NCBI GenBank assembly: GCA_964455095.1
Contig: CAYVUV010000025.1
Span: 1 to 32,635, forward strand
DNA length: 32,635 bases
DNA from: CAYVUV01 sp964455095
GTDB lineage: Bacteria; Desulfobacterota; Binatia; HRBIN30; CADEER01
Direction: 5' to 3'
The translations under genes were made by a program, and so were the position numbers. Every line of letters starts with the position of its first letter. Position 1 is the first letter of the stretch. Positions 25,448-32,635 of the stretch are shown piece by piece. Under the pieces are notes generated by a model, which worked only from the letters and a program-made list of their open reading frames with translations, was not told the DNA's origin and did not search any database.

Positions 25448-26737
25448 TCACTCGCTGAGGGTGCTGAGGTGCTGGGCGGTGAACACGGCGTCGCCGAAGG
25501 CGCGGTCGAAGGTCTCGCGGGTCTGGCGGCCGGCCGGGGTGCCGCGGTCCTCCTTCTCGTTGATGCCGATCATCAGCAGCGCCGACGGCGCGGCGAACTG
25601 GCCATCGGGCGTCCGCCCCCACGCCTGCCCGCAGAGGTTGGTGCGGAACAGCTCGCCGGCCTTGCTGAAGCTGATCTTGTAGTAGCCGTGATAGAGCTCG
25701 CGATCGACGTAGAGCACGATCTTGCCCGACTCGTAGTATGGATCCTTGGGCGTGCCCTCGACGATCCACACCGGCCGCCGGATGAACGTGTTCTTCAGCG
25801 TCCACCACCCGGCACCCTTTGCACCCGACGTCTCGTAGACCGCCTGGTTGTAGGGAATCTCCATCGTCCAGCGCGACGGGGGTTGCGCCTGCAGCGTGTA
25901 GGCGTACGGCGTGTCACTCCCGAGCGGCCCGATCACCTCGGCGGCCCCGACCAGTTTCCAGTCGAAGTACGTCGTCTTGTTGTCGTAGCAGTCGGCGTCG
26001 TCTCCCTGCACTTCGAAGCCCGGGATGCGGTCGCCACGCGTCGAGCTACGCACGCGGCGCACGCGGCGAATGGTCGGCAAGTAGGCCCACACCTGGTCCC
26101 AGGTCGTCCAATCGTGGATGCGCCAGGTGAGCACGCCGATGCCCTCCAGATCCTTGGGCGAGATCGCCGCGGCGAGTTGGCGCGACTCGGTGTTGTCGGG
26201 CAGCCGTGCCGGTGGCGGGCTGGTCGTGCCGACGTAGTACTTGTGCGCCAGCGAGATCTTCACGGTCCGCAACACCTCGCCGTCGACCTTGACGTCGGTG
26301 AGGTCGAAGACGTGCTGCGTGCCGTCGGCCTGCATGCGGCGCATGCGGTAGTTGTGCACGATCTTGGTCCCGGCCTGGGGATCGGCCGCATCGATGCTCG
26401 GAAACGGCAAGCCGAAGAGTTGCGCCGGGATCGCGCCGGTGGCGTCGGCCAGGCCGCCGGTCGCCGCGTCGATGTGGTACTTCCCCGCATTGGCGGCGCT
26501 CGCCTTCCAGAAGCGCTCGCTGTAGTTGGCGCGGAAGCGCACCGGGTCGACCGGCACGACGGCGATGGTGTACTGTCCCAGGTCGACCCGGCGTGCGATC
26601 GACTCGGGCAGCAGGGCGCGATACGTGGCGAGGTTGGCCGGCGTGATCGTGAACGGCGCCTCCGGCTCGGTTGCCTGCGCCGCGGCGCTGAGCGCCATGG
26701 CGAGCAACGCCGCCACCTGGATCGATGCCCTTCGCAT
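25448..26737 (-). CDS. DUF1329 family secreted protein, 429 aa
   Basis: Matches the DUF1329 family (outer-membrane lipoprotein-sorting-like, LolA/LolB-type fold), which in environmental proteobacteria often accompanies RND transporters and DUF1302 proteins. ATG at 26737 gives a signal peptide (MRRASIQVAALLAMALSAAA, cleavage near QATEPE) and has AAAGGAG upstream; the longer frame is not used. Recognisable are PFTITPANLATYRALLPES, VWAYLPTIRRVRRVRSSTRG with GFEVQGDDADCYD, and YYESGKIVLYVDRELYHGYY. Length is typical. There is no lipobox, so it is likely periplasmic. It diverges from the SppA gene with overlapping promoters; no transporter partner is nearby. The substrate is unknown. Confidence 0.88.
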   Translation of the reverse strand: MRRASIQVAALLAMALSAAAQATEPEAPFTITPANLATYRALLPESIARRVDLGQYTIAVVPVDPVRFRANYSERFWKASAANAGKYHIDAATGGLADATGAIPAQLFGLPFPSIDAADPQAGTKIVHNYRMRRMQADGTQHVFDLTDVKVDGEVLRTVKISLAHKYYVGTTSPPPARLPDNTESRQLAAAISPKDLEGIGVLTWRIHDWTTWDQVWAYLPTIRRVRRVRSSTRGDRIPGFEVQGDDADCYDNKTTYFDWKLVGAAEVIGPLGSDTPYAYTLQAQPPSRWTMEIPYNQAVYETSGAKGAGWWTLKNTFIRRPVWIVEGTPKDPYYESGKIVLYVDRELYHGYYKISFSKAGELFRTNLCGQAWGRTPDGQFAAPSALLMIGINEKEDRGTPAGRQTRETFDRAFGDAVFTAQHLSTLSE

Positions 26738-26759
26738 TTGTTCGCCGCTCCTTTCGATC

Positions 26760-26789
26760 TTGCCTCGCCGGAAAGGCACCGAGTATAGT
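26760..26789 (+). promoter_or_regulatory. Candidate promoter of the sppA unit
   Basis: TTGCCT (26760-26765) and TATAGT (26784-26789), 18 nt apart, on the plus strand. The -10 box overlaps that of the divergent promoter. The leader to the ATG at 26878 would be about 80 nt. Confidence 0.45.
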
Positions 26790-26809
26790 CGCGCCCGCGC
26801 GCATGCCAA
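26782..26809 (-). promoter_or_regulatory. Candidate promoter of the DUF1329 gene
   Basis: On the minus strand TTGGCA (26809-26804) and TATACT (26787-26782) are 16 nt apart. The leader to the ATG at 26737 is about 40 nt. Confidence 0.5.
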
Positions 26810-26877
26810 GTCGGCCGACTGGAGACGCCCGCCCGCCGGGCGGCGGAGGGGCGCGAGGGAGTGGAGGGAACGGACGC

Positions 26878-27888
26878 ATGAGCAAAGGCCGCGCAGGAGC
26901 ACACACCACCATCAGCCGCATGGCGGGCACGGCCGTGCTCTTGCTGGCCGCAGCCGGCTCGACCGGCTGCGTGTTCGTCAGCGGCAACGTCAACCCGTTC
27001 GCGCGCCGGCCGCAGCCGCTGTCCGAGCACGTGGTCTCGGGCGAGGGCAGCGCGAAGATTCTGCTGCTCGATCTGTCCGGCACGATCAGCAACGAGGAAC
27101 AGCCCGGCCCGCTCGGCCTGCAGCCGCACGAGAGCAAAGTCGCGCGCCTCGAGGCCGAGCTCGAGCGCGCGGCCGAGGACGACGAGATCCGCGGTGTGAT
27201 CGTGCGCATCAACAGCCCGGGCGGGACGGTCACCGCGAGCGACATCGCGTACACGCGCCTGATGCGCTTCAAAACCGAGCAGCAGATGCCGGTCGTCGCC
27301 CAACTGATGGATGTCGCCGCCTCCGGTGGCTACTACACGGCGCTGGCGGCGGACGAGATCGTCGCGCATCCGACCACGATCACCGGCAGCATCGGCGTCG
27401 TCTTTGGCGGCGTCAGCGTCGAGGGGCTGATGGAGAAGCTCGGCGTGCGCAACCAGACGATCAAGACCGGGTCGAAGAAGGACATCGGCTCGCCGCTGCG
27501 CGCCATGACCGACGACGAGCGCGCGCTGCTCCAACACCTGCTCGGCGAGATGCAGGCGCGCTTCGTTGGTCTGGTGCGCGAACGCCGCCCCGGCTTGACG
27601 CCCGAGATGGACGCGACCCTTGCCGACGGGCGCGTGTTCAGCGCGCAGCAGGCGCTGGCCGGCGGACTGATCGACCGCATCGGCTATCTCGAGGACACGA
27701 TCACCGCGATCAAAGCGCGCGCCGGCGTCAGCGATGCGCGCATCGTGCTGTACCGGCGCCCGGAGGAGTCCGCCGAGACGATTCAGTCGCCGGCCGCATT
27801 CGCCGCCCCGCAGATCAACTTGATCAACGTCGATCTGGCGTCGCCTTTGATGCGGACCCCCCAGTTCCTCTACCTTTGGATGCCGTGA
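26878..27888 (+). CDS. sppA: SppA-like signal peptide peptidase, lipoprotein, 336 aa
   Basis: Crotonase-fold (ClpP-like) S49 membrane peptidase with a Ser-Lys dyad. ATG at 26878 follows GGAGGG. The N-terminus has a lipoprotein-type signal ending GSTGC (Cys31), an unusual anchoring for SppA. Core motifs are VIVRINSPGGTVTASD, catalytic Ser149 in DVAASGGYYTALAADEI, ITGSIGVVFGG and the catalytic Lys in TGSKKDIGSPLR (Lys200 or 201), then FSAQQALAGGLIDRIGYL. Length matches the short, half-size SppA (as in Bacillus), assumed to form octamers. Its stop overlaps the GTG of the next gene. It may clear remnant signal peptides. Confidence 0.9.
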   Translation: MSKGRAGAHTTISRMAGTAVLLLAAAGSTGCVFVSGNVNPFARRPQPLSEHVVSGEGSAKILLLDLSGTISNEEQPGPLGLQPHESKVARLEAELERAAEDDEIRGVIVRINSPGGTVTASDIAYTRLMRFKTEQQMPVVAQLMDVAASGGYYTALAADEIVAHPTTITGSIGVVFGGVSVEGLMEKLGVRNQTIKTGSKKDIGSPLRAMTDDERALLQHLLGEMQARFVGLVRERRPGLTPEMDATLADGRVFSAQQALAGGLIDRIGYLEDTITAIKARAGVSDARIVLYRRPEESAETIQSPAAFAAPQINLINVDLASPLMRTPQFLYLWMP

Positions 27889-29417
27889 CCCCGGCGAGCG
27901 AAACGCCGGCCCCGGTTGCCGTCGGTTGGATCGAAGCGCGCTGGGTCTCGCGCGCCTGGAAGCTGCTGGCCGCGAGCAGCGCGCTGCATCTGTTCTCGGA
28001 CAACCAGGCCGACAACGACTTGTGGATCCACCTGTTGGTCGGCCGCGAGATCCTGCAAAGCGGTGAGATCCCGCGTACCGACCACCTCTCGTACACGGCC
28101 ACCGGCAGTCCGTGGGTCAACCACGAGTGGCTGTCCGAGAGCGTGTTCGCCGCGGTCTACCAGGGTCTCGGTCCGGGCGGCCTGCTCGGACTGAAACTCC
28201 TCATCGGTTTCCTCACGGCCTGGCTGTTGTGGCGGGCCATGGCCACGCGCGACGTGCCGGTGTGGGCGCGCGGCTCCGTGATGGTCCTTGCGCTGGCAGT
28301 CGCCGCGCGCGGTTTCGCGGTGCGGCCGCAGATCATCACCTACCTCGGCGTCGCGTGGCTGATGGCGCGACTGGCGCGCGAGACCGCAGCGGGCGAGCAC
28401 CCACCCGCCGCGCTGCGCTGGGAGGGGCTGCTCGGCGTGATGGTGGCCTTCGCGCTGTGGGTGAATACGCATGGCGGCGTGGTCTTCGGGCTCGGCGTGC
28501 TGGGGCTGCGCGCGGCACTGCCGCCGTGGAGCGCCGACCGGCGCCGCTGGGCCGTGCTGCTGGCGGCGCTCGCGGCCGCGTGCCTCAATCCATACGGCCC
28601 ATCGCTGTTCGGCTACATCGTCAACGAGCTCGGCTTCGCCCACCCGGTGACCGAGTGGCAACCGGTGGCGTTCGGCGACGTCGCACAGCGCCCGTTCCTC
28701 CTGCTGCTCGGCGCCCTGGTCGTGACCTTGCCGTTCGCGCGCACGCTGCGCCGCCAGCCGTGGTGGGCGGTACTGGTCGCCATCACCGCGGCGATGGCGC
28801 TGCGCAGCCAGCGCCACACACCATTGCTGGCGCTGTGCGCGGCGGTGCCGTTGGTCGAGCAACTCGCCGGTGCTGCTGCCTGGCTGCAGCAGCGCTTTGC
28901 CTTCACGCTCTCGCCGCGCGCCATGGCGGCGGTGGCGCTGGGCGTGCTGGTGCTCGCGGCAACGCAGCTCTCGCTGGTCGTTCAGCGTTTCGTCGACGAC
29001 GGCGTGCGCATCGTCTTCGACGCCGCCGACTACCCGGTCGGCGCCGTGCGCTTCATGCAAGCCGAAGGCACCAGCGGCAACCTCGCCGTGCCGCTCGAGT
29101 GGGGTGGATACACGCTCTGGCACACCGCGCCGGCCATCGCGGTATCGCTCGACGGCCGCTTTGCCACCGTCTACCCGCGCCCGGTCGTGGCGGCCAACTT
29201 CGCGTTCTTTCGTGGCGACCTGCAGGACGGCACGCACCTGCTCGACGCCTATCCGACGACGCTCGTGCTGGCCCCGCGCGGCGCGGCCGTCGCCGTCCGC
29301 GACCGCCCTGACTGGCATCTGCGCTATCGCGACGAAGTGGCGGATCTGTACGCCGCCGGCCCCCCCCGCCTCGCCGCCGCCGGGCAGTCGCCGACGGGCC
29401 GCCTGCGGTTCCCGTGA
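27885..29417 (+). CDS. Multi-span membrane protein, GT-C-like, 510 aa
   Basis: The start is GTG at 27885, overlapping the sppA stop by 4 nt (GTGA). The longer frame upstream is discarded. Residues about 40-90 hold a conserved-looking extracytoplasmic loop with DNDLWIHLLVGREILQSGEI, PRTDHLSYTATGSPWVNHEW, then about 8-10 hydrophobic segments. An acidic residue pair and a WxxH pattern in the first loop after the first span are reminiscent of GT-C fold glycosyltransferases that use lipid-linked sugars; this is inferred, as I cannot name a family. The soluble C-terminal portion (about 360-510) has no recognised domain. It may be a membrane enzyme of envelope polymer assembly. Confidence 0.65.
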   Translation: MTPASETPAPVAVGWIEARWVSRAWKLLAASSALHLFSDNQADNDLWIHLLVGREILQSGEIPRTDHLSYTATGSPWVNHEWLSESVFAAVYQGLGPGGLLGLKLLIGFLTAWLLWRAMATRDVPVWARGSVMVLALAVAARGFAVRPQIITYLGVAWLMARLARETAAGEHPPAALRWEGLLGVMVAFALWVNTHGGVVFGLGVLGLRAALPPWSADRRRWAVLLAALAAACLNPYGPSLFGYIVNELGFAHPVTEWQPVAFGDVAQRPFLLLLGALVVTLPFARTLRRQPWWAVLVAITAAMALRSQRHTPLLALCAAVPLVEQLAGAAAWLQQRFAFTLSPRAMAAVALGVLVLAATQLSLVVQRFVDDGVRIVFDAADYPVGAVRFMQAEGTSGNLAVPLEWGGYTLWHTAPAIAVSLDGRFATVYPRPVVAANFAFFRGDLQDGTHLLDAYPTTLVLAPRGAAVAVRDRPDWHLRYRDEVADLYAAGPPRLAAAGQSPTGRLRFP

Positions 29418-29427
29418 GCGGGTGAGC

Positions 29428-30978
29428 ATGGGCGCAGGCTCGACCGGCGTGGCGACACGCGGACTGCGCGCCTTGGGCCTGGCGTTGCTGGTCGCAGCGG
29501 TCGTCGTGCAGCTGCCCGACATCGCGCGCTTCTGGACCGCGGCGCGCGCGGCCATCGCCTATCCCTACCAACTCGACTACGGCGAAGGGCCGCTGCTCGA
29601 TCAGATTCGGACCATGCGCGCCGGCGAAGGCATCTATCCAAGTCCCGATCGACCGCCGCACGTCATCGGCAACTACCCTCCGGTGTATCACCTGGCGATC
29701 CGGCTCATCGACCAGGCCGTCGGCAATACGCTGGCCGTCGGGAGAACACTCTCTGCGGTGAGTGCGGCATTCATCGCCGCGCTCGTCGGCGTCTTGGTCT
29801 GGCGCGGTGCGCGCCCCGGCGCGGCCCGCGCCGCGCGGGGGTTGGCGGCCACCGCGGCCGCCCTGGCGTTCTTGCGCGTGTCGTACACCGCCAGCTGGGC
29901 ACCGCTGATGCGCGTCGACATGCTGGCCGACCTCTTCGCCTTTACCGGCGTGGCGATCTTCGCGCTGCTCGCCGATCGGCGTGGGTCGGTGACGTGGTGC
30001 GTCCTGCCGCTCGCGCTGGCCGTCTTCACCAAGCAGTCGGCGATCGCGGCGGCGGCCACGTGCGTGATCGTGGCCGGGCGGGCGCGACCGCGGCGCGGCG
30101 CACAACTCGCCGCGCTTCTCGCCGCCGCTGGCCTTGTCGGCCTGGCACTGCTCGTCGGGTTCGAAGGGGAGGGCGTCTTCTTCCATCTGTTCACCGCCAA
30201 TCGGAACGCCTACGACTGGTGGCAGACGGCAGCCTACCTGCAAGACATGGCGCGCCGCTACCCGGTGGCGCTCGCGATCGCCGCCGTCGGCGCGCGCGGC
30301 CTCTTCGCCGACTGGCGACCGCAGCGCGGTGCGGCGGAACCCGGTGCGTGGGAGCGGCCCGTGCTCGGCGTCTACCTGGTCACGGCGCTGGTAGTGAGCC
30401 TGACCGTCGGCAAGGTGGGCTCGGAGGTCAACTACCTCATCGAGGTGATGGGCGTCGTATGGGCGTGTGCCGGCGTGGCCGTCGCGGACAGCTTCGCGCC
30501 GCCCGACGCGGAAGGGGAGTCGCCGCTCGTCGCCGCGCTCGCCTCGGTCCTGCTACCGGCCCTGCTGCTCGTCCAGGTGAGTGGGCTGATCGAGCGGCCG
30601 GGCATCGAATGGGTCGAGGTGCCCAACGCGCGCACAACCGACGAGACACGGCGGCTGGTCGAGCGCCTGCGCGAAACCGAAGGACCCGTGCTGTCCGAGG
30701 ACGTGACCATGCTGGTCCTCGCCGACAAGCGCGTCGAGCTGCAGCCGTTCGAAATGACTCAACTCGCGCAGCAGGGCCTGTGGGATCCGGCTCGGTTCGT
30801 CCAGCGCATCCGCGCCGGCGAGTTCGCGCTGATCGTGCTCGAGTTCAACGCCGCGGCCCCGACGCCGCTCGGCGAGACGCGCTTTCCCGCCGCGATGCTC
30901 GACGCCATCCGCACTACCTACGGCCCGCCGCGGCGCGCGGCGCACTATTGGATCTACACGCCCCGACCCATCGCTTGA
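29428..30978 (+). CDS. Membrane glycosyltransferase-like (GT-C) protein, 516 aa
   Basis: ATG at 29428 (an in-frame GTG two codons earlier at 29422 is possible), 10 nt after the stop of the previous gene. After the first span (about residues 12-30) comes the loop QLDYGEGPLLDQIRTMRAGE, then YPSPDRPPHVIGNYPPVYHL, a pattern common in bacterial membrane glycosyltransferases of the PMT/ArnT-like GT-C type, with the Asp as probable metal/acceptor ligand. About 9-10 spans follow. The C-terminal 150 residues (from VEVPNARTTDETRR) look soluble, with alternating helices and strands. Function, donor and acceptor are unknown. It is third in the sppA unit. Confidence 0.7.
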   Translation: MGAGSTGVATRGLRALGLALLVAAVVVQLPDIARFWTAARAAIAYPYQLDYGEGPLLDQIRTMRAGEGIYPSPDRPPHVIGNYPPVYHLAIRLIDQAVGNTLAVGRTLSAVSAAFIAALVGVLVWRGARPGAARAARGLAATAAALAFLRVSYTASWAPLMRVDMLADLFAFTGVAIFALLADRRGSVTWCVLPLALAVFTKQSAIAAAATCVIVAGRARPRRGAQLAALLAAAGLVGLALLVGFEGEGVFFHLFTANRNAYDWWQTAAYLQDMARRYPVALAIAAVGARGLFADWRPQRGAAEPGAWERPVLGVYLVTALVVSLTVGKVGSEVNYLIEVMGVVWACAGVAVADSFAPPDAEGESPLVAALASVLLPALLLVQVSGLIERPGIEWVEVPNARTTDETRRLVERLRETEGPVLSEDVTMLVLADKRVELQPFEMTQLAQQGLWDPARFVQRIRAGEFALIVLEFNAAAPTPLGETRFPAAMLDAIRTTYGPPRRAAHYWIYTPRPIA

Positions 30979-31212
30979 AGGGAACCCGAGCGCTCCGGAA
31001 GGTCAGCCGCGCGCGCAAACGCTGCAGAAAGCGGCGATCGTGCGAGCTCACCGATCACCTGTTGTGCCTGCTGCTGCTCTACACGGCCCACCGCTTGATA
31101 TCAGCGTGGCGTGCGTGTTCGCATATCGCTGTGAGAAAGTGCACGGCACTCAGAATATCCTCTTGCGCAGCGCTACTCACGTGATACGCCGCGCGTAGAG
31201 GAGCAAGAAGCC

Positions 31213-32635
31213 ATGAGAACCCGCACAGTGTTCGCAGTCGCTTCGCTATTGATGCCGCTCGTCGCCGCCGGGCAGATCGTGCCGGTGGGCACCGAATTTC
31301 AGGTCAATAGCTACACGGTGTACGGGCAGCTCCTGCCCGAGGTTGCGGTGGGCGTGGACGGGGCCTTCGTGGTGGTGTGGTCTAGTAGCTTCCAGGACAG
31401 CAGCGGCTTCGGCGCCTTCGGGCAGCGCTACGACAGCGCCGGCCAAGCAGTCGGGACGGAGTTTCAGGTCAACACCTTCGAACCGGACGACCAGGTCGCC
31501 CCGGTGGTGGCGGCGGGCGCGGGCGGCGCCTTCGTGGTGGCGTGGCAGAGCAGCAACCAGGACGGCTACAGCTGGGGCGTGTTCGGGCAGCGCTACGACA
31601 GCGCGGGGCAGCCGGTGGGCAGCGAGTTTCAGGTCGCGAGCTTTACTGCCAGCTACCAGTTCGCCCCGGCCATGGCGGCGGGCGCGGATGGCGCCTTCGT
31701 GGTGGCGTGGGGATCCTTTCCCCAGGACGGGAGCGGTTTCGGGGTGTTCGCGCGGTGTTACGACAGCGCGGGGCAGCCGGTGAGCGCGGACTTCCAGGTC
31801 AACAGCCATACGTCGAGCTCCCAGTATTACCCAGCGGTGGCGGCAGGCGCGGACGGGGCCTTCGTGGTGGCGTGGCAGAGCTACGGCCAGGACGGCAGCA
31901 GTGACGGCGTCTTTGGGCAGCGCTACGACAGCGCGGGGCAGGCGGTGGGCACGGAGTTTCAGGTCAATATCTCCACGGCGTACTCCCAGCGCTTTCCGGC
32001 GGTGGCAGCCGCAGCGGACGGAGCTTTCGTGGTGGTGTGGCAGAGCAATTTCCCAGACGGCAGCAGCTGGGATGTATTCGGGCAACGGTACGACAGCGCG
32101 GGGCAAGCGGTGGGAACGGAGTTCCAGGTCAACAGCTACACGGAGAACCAACAGTTCCTCCCGGCGGTGGCGGCGCGAGCGGACAGTGCCTTCATGGTGA
32201 CGTGGATCAGCGACTATCAGGACGGCAGCAGCTACGGCGTGTTCGGACAGCAATACGACAGCGCGGGACTGGCGGTGTGCCCGGAGGTTCAGGTCAACAG
32301 CCAGACGACGAACTCCCAGATGCAACCCGCGGTGGCGGCGGGCGGGGATGGCCCCTTCGTGGTCGCCTGGAGCAGCTACGACCAGGACGGTAGCCAATGG
32401 GGCGTATTCGGCCAGCGGTTTGCCGGACCGAACGCACCTCCGACTGCAACCCCGACAGCAACGCCCACCAGCACGCCAACCGAAACGCCCACCAGCACGC
32501 CAACCGAAACGCCCACCAGCACGCCCACCGAAACGCTCACCAGCACGCCCACTGATACGCCCATTGAGGCGATCACTGACACCCCCACCAGCACGCCCAC
32601 CGACACGACCACTGACATCGCCACCAGCACGCCGA
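31213..32635 (+). CDS. Secreted repeat protein with seven 55-residue repeats and Thr/Pro-rich tail, incomplete
   Basis: ATG at 31213 with GAGGAG upstream; the frame stays open to the window edge (474 residues seen). Residues 1-20 are a likely signal peptide (MRTRTVFAVASLLMPLVAAG). From residue 29 seven repeats start every 55 residues exactly (29, 84, 139, 194, 249, 304, 359). Each unit carries FQVN, PAVAAGADGAFVVAW, QDGSSxGVFGQRYDSAG, and ends GTE. Seven beta-rich units suggest a seven-bladed propeller. From about residue 408 the chain becomes Thr/Pro/Ser-rich (PTATPTATPTSTPTETPTST), a surface linker. It stands alone in the plus direction; no promoter can be assigned with confidence. The missing C-terminus prevents naming a function. 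Confidence 0.85.
   Translation, partial: MRTRTVFAVASLLMPLVAAGQIVPVGTEFQVNSYTVYGQLLPEVAVGVDGAFVVVWSSSFQDSSGFGAFGQRYDSAGQAVGTEFQVNTFEPDDQVAPVVAAGAGGAFVVAWQSSNQDGYSWGVFGQRYDSAGQPVGSEFQVASFTASYQFAPAMAAGADGAFVVAWGSFPQDGSGFGVFARCYDSAGQPVSADFQVNSHTSSSQYYPAVAAGADGAFVVAWQSYGQDGSSDGVFGQRYDSAGQAVGTEFQVNISTAYSQRFPAVAAAADGAFVVVWQSNFPDGSSWDVFGQRYDSAGQAVGTEFQVNSYTENQQFLPAVAARADSAFMVTWISDYQDGSSYGVFGQQYDSAGLAVCPEVQVNSQTTNSQMQPAVAAGGDGPFVVAWSSYDQDGSQWGVFGQRFAGPNAPPTATPTATPTSTPTETPTSTPTETPTSTPTETLTSTPTDTPIEAITDTPTSTPTDTTTDIATSTP
31297..32427 (+). repeat. Seven tandem 165-bp coding repeats
   Basis: The coding repeat is also visible in the DNA. Segments such as GGGCAGCGCTACGACAGCGC and GGCGCGGACGGGGCCTTCGT recur nearly unchanged every 165 bp. 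High identity between units implies recent duplication or gene conversion; unit 7 is the most diverged at its end. Confidence 0.85.
32461..32635 (+). repeat. 24-bp minisatellite coding for Thr/Pro/Ser/Glu repeats
   Basis: A 24-bp unit beginning ACGCCCACCAGCACGCC repeats in tandem from 32461. Units 1 and 2 are identical, unit 3 differs by one base, and later units decay (CCCACTGAT, then CCCATTGAGGCG). It runs off the window edge. All copies keep the frame and encode TPTSTPTE-type residues. Confidence 0.85.

Noticed and set aside
31246..32397. 383-residue minus-strand frame over the repeat protein
   Set aside because: Repeat-driven antisense frame. The plus-strand frame has a signal peptide, ribosome site and family-like repeats; it is simply not closed within the window.
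32376..32630. Val/Gly repeat frame on the minus strand
   Set aside because: It is the antisense reading of the 24-bp Thr/Pro minisatellite.

Overview
The window is a GC-rich chromosomal segment from a Gram-negative, respiring bacterium. Evidence for this is a complex I membrane arm, lipoprotein and signal-peptide genes, and a DUF1329 protein. The gene style (DUF1329, AmgK/MurU-like pair, patatin, LemA/HtpX, dispersed CCTCC..GGAGG palindromes) suggests an uncultured deltaproteobacterium-like lineage such as Binatota. That placement is an inference with low confidence.

Layout. (1) Positions 1 to about 4800 are an accessory block, visibly richer in A+T than the rest. All its genes lie on the minus strand: a DUF4062 protein, a secreted trypsin-like protease, a truncated integron-type tyrosine recombinase, and three closely packed unknown genes, the last cut by the window edge. 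(2) Positions 5083-7592 carry proS and pyrF, overlapping by 4 nt, followed by a cluster of palindromic 30-bp repeats. (3) Positions 7774-17325 (minus) form a compact NADH:quinone oxidoreductase operon, nuoA-C-D-E-H-J-K-L-M-N. nuoB, nuoF, nuoG and nuoI are absent from their usual places with no gap left behind. (4) Positions 17467-20675 (plus) hold an AmgK-like sugar kinase, a MurU-like nucleotidyltransferase and a patatin-like phospholipase, closed by a perfect hairpin. (5) Positions 20715-22688 (minus) hold a thiolase and an alpha/beta hydrolase with an Asp in the nucleophile position. (6) A 37-residue Lys/Ala-rich histone-like gene (22876-22989, minus) has a perfect-consensus promoter and its own terminator. 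(7) Positions 23283-26737 (minus) hold a zinc-ribbon protein, HtpX-like protease, LemA and a DUF1329 protein. (8) Positions 26878-30978 (plus) hold an SppA-like lipoprotein peptidase and two multi-span membrane proteins of glycosyltransferase-C appearance. (9) From 31213 to the window end is an open, secreted protein with seven 55-residue repeats and a Thr/Pro-rich tail.

How it works together. The nuo genes encode the proton-pumping membrane arm and part of the peripheral arm. The missing Fe-S/FMN subunits must be supplied from another locus if the complex is a normal NADH dehydrogenase. The kinase/nucleotidyltransferase pair fits salvage of cell-wall amino sugars. LemA, HtpX, the zinc-ribbon protein and SppA look like an envelope quality-control neighbourhood. 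The best candidates for something undescribed are the accessory block on the left, especially the unknown genes next to the recombinase remnant, and the unusual subunit set of the nuo operon.
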